Positions 21,195-30,731 of a stretch of 64,000 nt of DNA are shown here, in pieces. The first letter of the stretch is position 1. Each line of letters starts with the position of its first letter. The notes under the pieces are model-generated. The model saw nothing but the letters and a program-made list of their open reading frames with translations, made no database searches and had not been told where the DNA came from. Origin of the DNA: Beijerinckiaceae bacterium (lineage in GTDB: Bacteria > Pseudomonadota > Alphaproteobacteria > Rhizobiales > Beijerinckiaceae). The DNA lies in contig JAPZUD010000006.1 of assembly GCA_027533425.1 (NCBI GenBank), positions 248,001 through 312,000 of the forward strand. Reading direction: 5' to 3'. The position numbers and the translations under genes were made by a program.

Positions 21195-21297
21195 TTCCCA
21201 TTCCTCCTTGATTGGACCGAGGCGTTTTATCATGCTGCGCCGCAATATCCATGGCGACGATCTCGCTTTGCCGCGATTTCGGCATTATAGAGAAACC

Positions 21298-21858
21298 ATG
21301 GCTTCGCGCGCTGCCCATTCCCATGCCCCCCATCACCATGATCATGCGCATGATCATGGCGAAGCGGATGCCTGCTGTGCCGGCCATGCCATTCCGGCAG
21401 CGGAAACCGTGGCGCGTGCCGAGGAAACCTGCCGCCAGCGCGGCCTGCGGCTCACCCCGCAGCGCCGGGCCGTGCTCGAGGTGCTGGCCGAGACGAAGCG
21501 CCCGCTCGGCGCCTATGACATCATCGAGATGCTGCGCCCCGGCGGCGGAAGGGGCCCGGCCCCGATCGTCATCTATCGCGCGCTGGATTTCCTGCGCGAA
21601 AACGGCTTCATCCACCGGCTTGAATCGCTCAACGCCTTCATCGCCTGCCCGCACCGGCATGGCAGCGGCGAGAAGGTCGTCTTCCTCATCTGCGAGGCCT
21701 GCCAGCATGTCGAGGAAGCCGTGGCCGCCCCGCTCTCCGAGGCGCTGACCCGCCTCGCCCAGGGGCATGGCTTCGCTGCACGCCGGCAGGTCATCGAACT
21801 GGCGGGCACCTGCCGCCATTGCCAGCCCCTTTCGACAAGACAGGACGGACAGACGTGA
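21298..21858 (+). CDS. Fur family regulator, Zur-like, with His-rich N-terminus
   Basis: [30 protein letters not shown]...CEACQHVEE...CRHC; N-terminus [21 protein letters not shown]. Confidence 0.88.
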   Translation: MASRAAHSHAPHHHDHAHDHGEADACCAGHAIPAAETVARAEETCRQRGLRLTPQRRAVLEVLAETKRPLGAYDIIEMLRPGGGRGPAPIVIYRALDFLRENGFIHRLESLNAFIACPHRHGSGEKVVFLICEACQHVEEAVAAPLSEALTRLAQGHGFAARRQVIELAGTCRHCQPLSTRQDGQT

Positions 21859-23123
21859 ACGACAGCCGCCCGCTGCCGCCGCTGGCGGCTTTCGGACCCG
21901 CCCCGCGCCACCGCACCATCGGCGTCCGCGTCGGCGAGGTGCAGGTCGGCGGCATGACCGCCGGCCAGGCGGCCCCGGTTGTCGTCCAGTCGATGACCAA
22001 CACCGACACGGCGGATATCGACGCCACGGTCAAGCAGGTCGCCGCCCTTGCCCGGGCCGGTTCGGAAATCGTCCGCATCACCGTCGACCGCGACGAGGCC
22101 GCCGCCGCCGTGCCGCATATCCGCGAGAAGCTTCTGAAGCGCGGCGTTACCGTGCCGCTGGTCGGTGATTTCCACTATATCGGCCACAAGCTGCTGGCCG
22201 ATCACCCTGCTTGCGCCGAGGCGCTCGACAAATACCGCATCAATCCCGGCAATGTCGGCTTCAAGGAAAAGAAGGACCGCCAGTTCGGCGCCATTGTCGA
22301 GGCGGCGATCCGCTACGGCAAGGTGGTGCGGATCGGCGCCAACTGGGGATCGCTCGACCAGGAATTGCTGACCGCCCTGATGGACGAGAATGCCCGGTCC
22401 GCCCAGCCGCTGGAGGCCCGCGCCGTGCTGCGCGAGGCGATGGTGCAATCCGCCCTCCTCTCCGCCGAGCGGGCCGAGGAGATCGGCCTCGGCGCCGACA
22501 GGATCATTCTCTCGGCCAAGGTCTCTGCCGTGCAGGATCTCATCACCGTCTACCGGATGCTGGCCCAGCGCTCGACCTATGCGCTCCATCTCGGCCTGAC
22601 CGAGGCCGGCATGGGCTCGAAGGGCATCGTCGCCTCCTCGGCCGCGCTCGGCATCCTGCTGCAGGAAGGCATCGGCGACACGATCCGCTTCTCGCTGACG
22701 CCGGAACCGGGCGGCGACCGCACCCTCGAGGTCCGGGCCGCGCAGGAACTGCTGCAGACGATGGGCTTCCGCACCTTCCTGCCGCAGGTCGCGGCCTGCC
22801 CCGGCTGCGGTCGCACAACCTCCACCGTCTTCCAGGAACTGGCGCGCGACATCCAGGACTGGATTGTCACCTCGATGCCCGAATGGAAGACGCGCTATCC
22901 CGGCGTCGAGACGCTGAATGTCGCCGTGATGGGCTGCATCGTGAACGGCCCGGGTGAATCCAAGCATGCCGATATCGGCATCTCCCTGCCAGGCACCGGG
23001 GAAACCCCGGCCGCCCCGGTCTTCATCGACGGCCAGAAAGCCATGACGCTGCGCGGCCCGGCCATTGCCGCCGAGTTCAAGACCCTGGTCGGGGAGTATA
23101 TCGAGAAGCGCTTCGGGGTGTGA
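21855..23123 (+). CDS. ispG: 4-hydroxy-3-methylbut-2-enyl diphosphate synthase (flavodoxin)
   Basis: [30 protein letters not shown]...CPGCGRTT...[11 protein letters not shown]; likely GTG start overlapping the zur stop. Confidence 0.95.
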   Translation: MNDSRPLPPLAAFGPAPRHRTIGVRVGEVQVGGMTAGQAAPVVVQSMTNTDTADIDATVKQVAALARAGSEIVRITVDRDEAAAAVPHIREKLLKRGVTVPLVGDFHYIGHKLLADHPACAEALDKYRINPGNVGFKEKKDRQFGAIVEAAIRYGKVVRIGANWGSLDQELLTALMDENARSAQPLEARAVLREAMVQSALLSAERAEEIGLGADRIILSAKVSAVQDLITVYRMLAQRSTYALHLGLTEAGMGSKGIVASSAALGILLQEGIGDTIRFSLTPEPGGDRTLEVRAAQELLQTMGFRTFLPQVAACPGCGRTTSTVFQELARDIQDWIVTSMPEWKTRYPGVETLNVAVMGCIVNGPGESKHADIGISLPGTGETPAAPVFIDGQKAMTLRGPAIAAEFKTLVGEYIEKRFGV

Positions 23124-23130
23124 GGCGGGC

Positions 23131-23814
23131 TCAGCCCGCCGCGGCGAGGCTGGCGAACAGGCCCTGCCCGTCCGTGCCGCCGACCAGGGCTTCCACCAGG
23201 TTCTCCGGATGCGGCATCATGCCGAGCACGCGGAGATTCTCCGAATAGATGCCGGCAATCGCATGGCGCGAACCATTCGGGTTCTCGCGCGTGACATCGC
23301 CATGGGCATCGCAATAGCGGAAGGCGATGCGGTTTTCGGCTTCGAGCCGCATCACCGTCTCGTCATCGCAGACATAATTACCCTCGCCATGGGCAATGCA
23401 GACCTTGATCACCTGCCCGGCCGTGTAATGCCGCGTGAAGGCGGTATCGATCCGGCCAACTCGCAGATGCTGCATGCGGCAGACGAATTTCAACCCGGCA
23501 TTGCGCATCAGCACGCCCGGCAGCAGCCCCGCCTCGCAGGCGATCTGGAACCCGTTGCAGACGCCGAGCACATAGCCGCCTCGCGCCGCATGGGCCCGCA
23601 CCGCATCCATGATATTGGCGCGCGCGGCGATCGCGCCGGTGCGCATGTAATCGCCATAGGCAAAGCCGCCCGGCAGCACGACGAGATCGGTGCCTGCCGG
23701 CAGGTCATGGTCGGCATGCCAGCTGGGGATCACCTCGGCCCCGGCCATCCGGAGCGCGCGGGCGATGTCGCCATCGCGGTTGGTGCCGGGAAAGGTGATG
23801 ACAGCGGCGCGCAT
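23131..23814 (-). CDS. purQ: Phosphoribosylformylglycinamidine synthase subunit PurQ
   Basis: MRAAVITFPGTNRDGD...LGVCNGFQI...MMPHPEN. Confidence 0.97.
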   Translation of the reverse strand: MRAAVITFPGTNRDGDIARALRMAGAEVIPSWHADHDLPAGTDLVVLPGGFAYGDYMRTGAIAARANIMDAVRAHAARGGYVLGVCNGFQIACEAGLLPGVLMRNAGLKFVCRMQHLRVGRIDTAFTRHYTAGQVIKVCIAHGEGNYVCDDETVMRLEAENRIAFRYCDAHGDVTRENPNGSRHAIAGIYSENLRVLGMMPHPENLVEALVGGTDGQGLFASLAAAG

Positions 23815-24056
23815 TACCCCAGCACCTCGACCGTGTAATTCTCGACCACGAGATTGGCGAGCAGCTTCTCGCAGGCCTGCTTGAGCAGGGCCTCGGCGCG
23901 GCTTTTGTCCTGCGTGGCGATCTCGATATCGAAGACCTTGCCCTGGCGGACGCTGTCAATCCCCTCGAGACCGAAGCTCTTCAGTGCGCCTTCGATCGCC
24001 TTGCCCTGCGGGTCGAGAACGCCGTTCTTCAGGGTCACCGTCACGCGCGCTTTCAT
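23814..24056 (-). CDS. purS: Phosphoribosylformylglycinamidine synthase subunit PurS
   Basis: MKARVTVTLKNGVLDPQGKAIEGALKSFG. Confidence 0.96.
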   Translation of the reverse strand: MKARVTVTLKNGVLDPQGKAIEGALKSFGLEGIDSVRQGKVFDIEIATQDKSRAEALLKQACEKLLANLVVENYTVEVLG

Positions 24057-24100
24057 GGCATCCTCGTCTGGCAGACTTTCCGCGGCGGCGGCCCGGAAAC

Positions 24101-24127
24101 GAAAACGGGACGCCTGATGGCGTCCCG
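24101..24127 (-). terminator. Terminator/attenuator hairpin between purC and purS
   Basis: Minus strand CGGGACGCC-ATCA-GGCGTCCCG-TTTTC. Confidence 0.75.
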
Positions 24128-24167
24128 ATTAATCGCTTGTGCGGCACGAAGCAACCCGGAGCGGGGG

Positions 24168-24932
24168 TTACTGCACCAGTTTCGGGCCGGAGGATTTCGG
24201 ATTGTCGCCCTCGGTCAGGATGCCGAGACGGCGCGCCACTTCCGAATAGGCCTCGATCAGCCCGCCCATGTCGCGGCGGAACCGGTCCTTGTCCATCTTG
24301 TCGGCCGACTTGATGTCCCAGAGCCGGCACGAATCCGGCGAGATCTCGTCGGCGACGACGATGCGCATCATGTCGCCTTCATAGAGCCGGCCGCATTCCA
24401 TCTTGAAATCGACAAGGCGGATGCCGACGCCGAGGAACAGCCCGGTCAGGAAGTCGTTGACGCGGATGGCCAAAGCCATGATGTCGTCAATTTCCTGCGG
24501 GGTGGCCCAGCCGAAGGCGGTGATGTGCTCTTCCGAGACCATCGGGTCGTTCAGCTTGTCATTCTTGTAGTAGAACTCGATGATCGAGCGCGGCAGCTGC
24601 GTGCCTTCCTCGATGCCGAGGCGCTGGCTGAGCGAGCCCGCGGCGACATTGCGCACCACCACCTCGAGCGGCACGATCTCGACCTCGCGGATCAGCTGCT
24701 CGCGCATGTTCAGCCGGCGGATGAAATGCGTCGGCACGCCGATCGCATTGAGCTGGTTGAAGATGTACTCGGAAATGCGGTTGTTGAGCACGCCCTTGCC
24801 ATCGATCACTTCGTGTTTCTTGGCATTGAACGCGGTCGCGTCATCCTTGAAATGCTGGATCAGCGTGCCCGGCTCCGGACCTTCAAAGAGGACCTTCGCC
24901 TTGCCCTCATAAATGCGACGGCGACGATTCAT
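24168..24932 (-). CDS. purC: Phosphoribosylaminoimidazolesuccinocarboxamide synthase
   Basis: [36 protein letters not shown]...SPDSCRLWD. Confidence 0.97.
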   Translation of the reverse strand: MNRRRRIYEGKAKVLFEGPEPGTLIQHFKDDATAFNAKKHEVIDGKGVLNNRISEYIFNQLNAIGVPTHFIRRLNMREQLIREVEIVPLEVVVRNVAAGSLSQRLGIEEGTQLPRSIIEFYYKNDKLNDPMVSEEHITAFGWATPQEIDDIMALAIRVNDFLTGLFLGVGIRLVDFKMECGRLYEGDMMRIVVADEISPDSCRLWDIKSADKMDKDRFRRDMGGLIEAYSEVARRLGILTEGDNPKSSGPKLVQ

Positions 24933-25246
24933 CGGGGTGTACCGTGGTTTCATGAAATCCATTGGTGCCGTGGCTCCTGTTGTGAATGAGCGCCGGCAGC
25001 GGCGACAGCTCGGGGGATTTTGGCGCATGACCGCGTCGTTAAGCCCCCCGGCTGATCCGGACCCTAGCCGATCCGGCCTGCGGTTACAATGTTGCGACGC
25101 CGAATAACCCGACTTAACAACCATTGATTTCCGGGCACCGGAACCCTATTCCCAAGCACAGCCTGATCGTGCGGGCCCCGCACCGGAGGCTCCAAGTCCC
25201 GCAGGCACCAAGCCTTCCCCTTTGGCCTAACGAGAGAAACCCTGAC

Positions 25247-25570
25247 ATGACGACATTCGACAATCGCAAGGATGCCGCCGAAAAGAAGTTCGCGCATGAC
25301 GCGGAGCTCCAGTTCAAGGCCGCTGCCCGCCGCAACAAGCTGCTGGGCCTCTGGGTCGCCGGGCAGCTCGGCAAGGATGGCGCCGATGCCGAGGCCTATG
25401 CCAAGACGGTGGTCATGGCCGATTTCGAGGAAGCCGGCGACGACGATGTCTTCCGCAAGGTGCGCGCCGATCTCGACGCCGCGAAGCTTGATGTATCGGA
25501 CCATGTCGTCCGCCGCACCATGGACGAGCTGATGGCCAAGGCCATCGAGGAAATCCAGGCCGGTACTTGA
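25247..25570 (+). CDS. DUF1476 family protein (ATPase inhibitor zeta-like)
   Basis: MTTFDNRKDAAEKKFAHDAELQFKAAARRNKLLGLW. Confidence 0.9.
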   Translation: MTTFDNRKDAAEKKFAHDAELQFKAAARRNKLLGLWVAGQLGKDGADAEAYAKTVVMADFEEAGDDDVFRKVRADLDAAKLDVSDHVVRRTMDELMAKAIEEIQAGT

Positions 25571-25720
25571 TCATGCCGCCGGCCTTTTGGGGCTGGTCAG
25601 CCTGCTGAATTTCAGCATGATGGGCGCTTCCCTCCCGGGTGGCGCCTTTTTGCTGCCCTCCCTTCCCGATCACGGCCGCGCGCCCGCGCCGGGCCGGATC
25701 GCCCGAACCTGGACGTCGTC

Positions 25721-26530
25721 ATGTCTGCCAACCCGATCCTTTCTTTCGCCCGGCGCCTCCATGCCGGCCCTGCCTCCTTCTGCGCCTGGTCCGGCATGCG
25801 CGATCCCGCCATTATCGAGGCCCTGCTGCGCGAGGGCTTCGATTGCGCCGTCCTCGACTGGCAGCACGGCTTCCATGATTTCTCCTCGATCCAGGCCGGC
25901 ATCCTCGCCGCCCATGCCCATGGCGCAGCCGCAATGGTCCGGATCGGCGTCGGGCAATTCGCCGAGGCCGCCCGCTTCCTCGACTGGGGCGCGGCCGGCA
26001 TCATCGCGCCGATGATCAACTCGCCCGCCGATGCCCGCACCTTCGTGGAATACCTGAAATACCCGCCGAAGGGCGCCCGCTCCTGGGGCCCGGCCCGCGC
26101 GGCCAATCTCACCCGCACCGCGCCGATCGAGCATCTGCACGGCGCCAACGGCTTCACCCTCGCCATCGCGATGATCGAGACGAAGGAAGCCCTCGCCGCG
26201 CTGGATGATATCCTCGCGGTCGAGGGAATCGACGGCGTGCTGGTCGGCCCGTCTGACCTTTCCATCACCCTGACCGGCGGGGAAACCGTCGATGCCGCCC
26301 ATCCGCTGGTCGACCAGGCGCTGACCCGCGTTGCCGCCTCGGCCCGCGCCCGCGGCAAGCTCGCCTGCGCCTTCTGCATGGACGGCACGCGGGCGGCGGA
26401 ACTGGCCCAGCGCGGCTATCACCTGCTCTCGATCGGGCAGGATCAGATCCTGCTTCGCCTCGCCGGCCGGCAGGAACTGGCCAAGGCGAAGCTGGGTCTG
26501 CCCGAGGGCGCGGCCGGCGCGGGCTACTGA
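25721..26530 (+). CDS. HpcH/HpaI aldolase family protein
   Basis: REGFDCAVLDWQHG...GAAGIIAPMINS...MIETKEAL...GVLVGPSDLS. Confidence 0.92.
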   Translation: MSANPILSFARRLHAGPASFCAWSGMRDPAIIEALLREGFDCAVLDWQHGFHDFSSIQAGILAAHAHGAAAMVRIGVGQFAEAARFLDWGAAGIIAPMINSPADARTFVEYLKYPPKGARSWGPARAANLTRTAPIEHLHGANGFTLAIAMIETKEALAALDDILAVEGIDGVLVGPSDLSITLTGGETVDAAHPLVDQALTRVAASARARGKLACAFCMDGTRAAELAQRGYHLLSIGQDQILLRLAGRQELAKAKLGLPEGAAGAGY

Positions 26531-26545
26531 GCCTGCACCCCCGCC

Positions 26546-27196
26546 TCAGCGCAGGGACTGCGCGAGGAAGAGACCGCCATGATGCAGCCCGCCGGCATCG
26601 ATCCCGTGGGCCGTGCCGACGGAAAGATGCCACTGGCAGGGAATCTCGGCCTTGCCGAGATGCTCCATCGCATCGAACAGCGCATCGACCGGGATGATCT
26701 CGTCCCGGTCACCATGGACGAGCAGGATCGGCGGCTTGCCCTTCGCCTCGGCCTTGAGATGCTCCGGCCCGACGAGATGGCCGGAATAGCCGATGATCGC
26801 CCCCGGCATCGCGGCGCGGCGCAGGCCGACATGCAGCGCCATCATCGCGCCCTGGCTGAACCCGACCAACGCCATCCGGTTCGGCGCAACCCCCGTCCGT
26901 GCCAGTTCCTGCTCGAGAAAGGCCTCGAGATCCGGCCCGGCCTGCTGGCACCCGCGCCACCGCTCGGACGGATCGCGCATGGTCAGCGGCCACCATTGCC
27001 GGCCGGTCGGGGCCATGCCGCAGGGCTCGGGTGCATGCGGCGAGACGAAGGCCGTATCGGGCAGGAGGTCGGCCCAGCTCTGGCCGAGATCGATCAGGTC
27101 GTTCCCGTCCGCGCCATAGCCGTGCAGGAACACGACCAGCGAACGTGTCGTGCCGGATTTCGGCTTCAGGCGCGGACCATCAAGCGGGCGGGGCAT
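26546..27196 (-). CDS. Alpha/beta hydrolase (phospholipase/carboxylesterase family)
   Basis: LVVFLHGYGADGNDLI...ALVGFSQGAMMALH...HGDRDEIIP. Confidence 0.92.
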   Translation of the reverse strand: MPRPLDGPRLKPKSGTTRSLVVFLHGYGADGNDLIDLGQSWADLLPDTAFVSPHAPEPCGMAPTGRQWWPLTMRDPSERWRGCQQAGPDLEAFLEQELARTGVAPNRMALVGFSQGAMMALHVGLRRAAMPGAIIGYSGHLVGPEHLKAEAKGKPPILLVHGDRDEIIPVDALFDAMEHLGKAEIPCQWHLSVGTAHGIDAGGLHHGGLFLAQSLR

Positions 27197-27290
27197 GGCA
27201 AACCTCGGCAGGAAATCCCGGAGGCTCTTCCCTTCGCTGAAGACGGCGCGATGCGCAAGGTCTCCGGAGCAAGCAGGGGCAAGGCCCCTG

Positions 27291-28754
27291 TCAGGAGCGC
27301 GGCGCCGCCGGCTGGCTTTCGAGGACCAGATTCTCGCCGGGAGCGAGATCCTCGCCAAGGATCTCGGTATAGCGCCCGTCCGACAGCCCGGTCAGCACCT
27401 GGACAGGGCGCGGCTGGCCGCGATCATCGAGCACATACACGCGCCCGACTGCCACCGGGTTGCGCCGCTCGCCGCTGGTCCGGTTGCGCCGCGCCTCCTG
27501 CAGGGCCCGGTAGCGCAGGCGCTGCTCCGGCGTCAGCACCGGTTCGATGGCACGGGTGAACGCCTGCCGGGCCGCGCGCCTCTGCGCAGGATCCTGGCCT
27601 GCAGCCTGCAGATCGGCGCGCATCGTCTCGGCATGGCGGCGTACCTCGCGGATCTGCTCCGGCGTGAGCGAGAGATCCTCCTTCATCGCCTCGAACCAGG
27701 CGACGCCCTGCGCGGAGACGGCCGGATCGAGGAAGGGGCCGGCGGGGTTATCGGTCTCGACCGAAAGCGTCAATGCCGGCCGGGTGCGCCCTGCCGCCGG
27801 GGTATCGGTCCTGGCCGGCGGCTGCCAGCGCAGGGCGGCATTCGGCACGCGCAGCACTTCCTGCCGCCGGTCAGTGATGATGCGCAGGCTGCCGGGCATG
27901 CCGGGCAGGAGGGCAAGATCCTCGTTCGGCACGTCGATCGCCAGCCGGTAGGAAACCTTCCCGTTCGCCTCCTGCGGCTCGGGGCCGATCCGTTTCAGCC
28001 GCCCGCGGAAAATCCGCTCCGGATGGGCGGCCACGGCAATCTCGGCCTCCTGGTCCGGCCGCAGCCGGCCGGTCTCGGCCTGGTCGATCCCGGCCTGCAT
28101 CTCGACAAGGCGGAGGCTGCGCGCCAGCACGAAAAACGGGCCGGCCGGGCTGACATTCTGCCCCGTCTCCACCGCGCGGGTCAGGATGACCCCGTCAAAC
28201 GGCGCACGAAGTTCCGCCATCGCCAGCGCCGCCTCGCTCTCCTTGAGGCGGATCGATTCGCGGTCGATCCGTGCCCCGGCAATCGCCTGCTGGGCCTCGG
28301 CGAGGCGGAGATCGGCCTCGACGCCGGCGAGAGGTGGCGCATCGGGCAGCGCGCCTGACCGCGCCCGACCCATCTCCAGCCGGGCCCGCTCGACCTGCGT
28401 TTCCGCGAGCGCCCGTGCCGCCCGCGCTTCCGCCAGTGCCGCCCGGGCCTCGTCCCGCCGCGCCAGAAGGGGCACCGTATCGAACCGCGCCAGCACCTGC
28501 CCGGCCCGGACCGGATCGCCCGTATCGACCAGAAGCTCGATCACCTGCCCGGGGAAGGGCGCCGGCAGATGGGTGACGTCGCGCGCGGCCAGCACGCCTT
28601 CAGCGCTGATGCTGGCAAGGATCGGTCCCCGGCTGACACGCTCGGTGCGATAGGAAGGCGGGGCCTCGGCCGCAGGGCGGCCCTGCCGCGAGGCAACAGC
28701 CCAGCCCCCGAGCCCGACCGCGCCGGCCAGCACGAATCCGACAAGCATTCTCAT
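27291..28754 (-). CDS. Efflux periplasmic adaptor (HlyD/MacA-like) with helical insert bearing two LTPEQ motifs
   Basis: AELRAPFDGVILTRAVETGQNVSPAGPFFVLA adaptor motif; insert EDLSLTPEQIREVRRHAETM...PVLTPEQRLRYRALQ. Confidence 0.85.
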   Translation of the reverse strand: MRMLVGFVLAGAVGLGGWAVASRQGRPAAEAPPSYRTERVSRGPILASISAEGVLAARDVTHLPAPFPGQVIELLVDTGDPVRAGQVLARFDTVPLLARRDEARAALAEARAARALAETQVERARLEMGRARSGALPDAPPLAGVEADLRLAEAQQAIAGARIDRESIRLKESEAALAMAELRAPFDGVILTRAVETGQNVSPAGPFFVLARSLRLVEMQAGIDQAETGRLRPDQEAEIAVAAHPERIFRGRLKRIGPEPQEANGKVSYRLAIDVPNEDLALLPGMPGSLRIITDRRQEVLRVPNAALRWQPPARTDTPAAGRTRPALTLSVETDNPAGPFLDPAVSAQGVAWFEAMKEDLSLTPEQIREVRRHAETMRADLQAAGQDPAQRRAARQAFTRAIEPVLTPEQRLRYRALQEARRNRTSGERRNPVAVGRVYVLDDRGQPRPVQVLTGLSDGRYTEILGEDLAPGENLVLESQPAAPRS

Positions 28755-28859
28755 GCGGCCTGCTCCGATCCCCTGATCGGAGGAGCCTAGCACCTCGCCG
28801 GGCCGGGCGCATGTGAAAGCTTGGTAAGGAACGCCGGAAGCCTGGTCAGGAATTCGTGA

Positions 28860-29789
28860 TCAGTGCCGCCGGTTCTGGTTGAAGACCATCAGCGCGACCA
28901 GCGGTTCCGCTGCGGCGCCGAACGCCGCCTCGATGGCCGCGATTCCGCCGGCGCTGACCCGCTCGACTTCGCTCCGGGCCGCCTCGATGCCGAGCAGGCT
29001 GACAAAGGTGCCCTTTCCGGCCGCGGCATCCTTGGCGACGGCCTTCCCCACCAGGGCGGCATCCCCCTCGACATCGAGCAGGTCATCACGGATCTGGAAA
29101 GCGAGACCCAGGGCCTCGCCATAGGCCGTGAGCGCCGCCCGTTGTTCCGCCGTCGCCTGCGGCGCCATCAGCGCCCCGGCCTCGACGGCGAACCGGATCA
29201 GGGCACCGGTCTTCAGCGCCTGGAGATGGCGGATTGCCGCAAGATCCAGCGGCTGCGGCGCAGCATCGAACCGGCCTTCCGCCGCGAGATCGAGCAATTG
29301 CCCGCCGACCATGCCATCAATGCCCGAGGCCCGCGCCAGGGCGGAAACGAGGGCCACCTTCACCGCCGGCGGCAAGGTGACGGCGTCGGAGGCGACCATC
29401 TCGAAAGCCAAGGTCAGCAGGCCATCCCCCACCAGGATCGCCGTCGCCTCGTCATAAGCGCGATGCACAGTCGGCTGGCCACGGCGCATGTCGTCATTGT
29501 CCATCGAGGGGAGGTCGTCATGGACCAGCGAATAGCAATGGATCGCCTCCAGCGCCGCCGCGACCTGCAGCGGCGCCTCGCCCGTCACGCCGAAGAGCCG
29601 GGCCGATTCCAGCACCAGATAGGGCCGCATCCTTTTGCCGCCGGCGAAGGCGGCATGACGCATCGCCGCCACCAGCCGCGGCGGGCGGCCCGGCCGGTCG
29701 AGCCACCCGGCAAGGCAGGAATCGACCGCGCGGGCATGGTTTTCGAGCCGGCTGGCAAGGGCGGAAAGGATGGCGTCGGTTTCGGTCAT
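28860..29789 (-). CDS. ispA: Polyprenyl (farnesyl/geranyl) diphosphate synthase
   Basis: HDDLPSMDNDDMRRG (first Asp-rich motif), FQIRDDLLDVEGD. Confidence 0.95.
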   Translation of the reverse strand: MTETDAILSALASRLENHARAVDSCLAGWLDRPGRPPRLVAAMRHAAFAGGKRMRPYLVLESARLFGVTGEAPLQVAAALEAIHCYSLVHDDLPSMDNDDMRRGQPTVHRAYDEATAILVGDGLLTLAFEMVASDAVTLPPAVKVALVSALARASGIDGMVGGQLLDLAAEGRFDAAPQPLDLAAIRHLQALKTGALIRFAVEAGALMAPQATAEQRAALTAYGEALGLAFQIRDDLLDVEGDAALVGKAVAKDAAAGKGTFVSLLGIEAARSEVERVSAGGIAAIEAAFGAAAEPLVALMVFNQNRRH

Positions 29790-29984
29790 GCGATACTTCC
29801 GGCTGGCGAGACGTTCCGGGCGGATCCGGCCCCTCTTCGATTAAGCGCGAATCCATCACGGCAACAAGCATGACGTTTTGGGCTGGCTTTTCCCGTCGAA
29901 AGCGATTATGGACCGCGCTTCACGATTATCCCGGATCGAAAATCTGGCAGGTCCGCCAAGCGGACATCCGCAGGAGTTGAGAAA

Positions 29985-30170
29985 ATGGCTGTTCCGAAAA
30001 AGAAAGTCTCGCGCATGAAGCAGGGCCACCGCCGGTCGGCCGATGCGCTGAGCGCCCCGAGCTATATCGAGGACAAGAATTCCGGCGAACTTCGCCGCCC
30101 GCATCACATCGACCTGAAGACCGGCATGTATCGCGGCCGCCAGGTCCTGACGCCGAAGACCCAAGCCTGA
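29985..30170 (+). CDS. rpmF: 50S ribosomal protein L32
   Basis: [22 protein letters not shown]. Confidence 0.98.
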   Translation: MAVPKKKVSRMKQGHRRSADALSAPSYIEDKNSGELRRPHHIDLKTGMYRGRQVLTPKTQA

Positions 30171-30228
30171 TTTTCCGGGCCTGACCTGCCCCTGCAAGGG
30201 GCCGCGACGTTCCTTTGTCGAAATCCAG

Positions 30229-30259
30229 CCCGCAGCGTTCACTCGCTGCGGGTCTTTTT
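30229..30259 (+). terminator. rpmF terminator
   Basis: CCCGCAGCG-TTCACT-CGCTGCGGG-TCTTTTT. Confidence 0.9.
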
Positions 30260-30288
30260 GCGAGCCCGGCTGGGGCCGGCTAACCGAT

Positions 30289-30585
30289 TCAGGCGGTCTC
30301 GACCAGCCGCAGGAACGAGAGCGGCCGCGCCGAGGGCCGGCTCGCCAGCGCAGAGCCGTAGGCGTTCAGGCGTTGCTCGGCGAGATCGCGCCGGCCAAGC
30401 GCCTTGCGCAGGTCGGCATCGACACCCACCAGCACCTGGACAAGGAAGGCCGGCTGGCGCCTGTCCTCTCGGGGGGCCGCGGGCTGGCGCGGCGCCTGCC
30501 CCTGACCATCGCGGGACGGGTTCTGCCCGGTCTGGCGGCCGGATGTTTCGGAATGATACGGAACGAGGGCTTTGATCGTGCTCAT
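30289..30585 (-). CDS. Hypothetical small protein (98 aa)
   Basis: MSTIKALVPYHSETSGRQTGQNPSRDGQ...; fills the gap between rpmF and the divergent GGDEF/EAL gene. Confidence 0.5.
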   Translation of the reverse strand: MSTIKALVPYHSETSGRQTGQNPSRDGQGQAPRQPAAPREDRRQPAFLVQVLVGVDADLRKALGRRDLAEQRLNAYGSALASRPSARPLSFLRLVETA

Positions 30586-30731
30586 GCCGGGACCCCGGCA
30601 AGGCCCATGCCAGTGCCCCGCCCGGCTTAGCCAAACCTTTACCCTTGATCGGCATAGTTTACGGGCTGCGGTTCAGGCCGGTTGATGGCCATGCTGCGCA
30701 TTATCGGGATTGACAGGGGCCGGACCGGCAC

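Noticed and set aside
19348-21819. 823-aa ORF suggesting a large fusion upstream of the patatin
   Set aside because: The upstream half is an out-of-frame reading of bdhA and the zur region; the real patatin start is the ATG at 20406 overlapping the bdhA stop.
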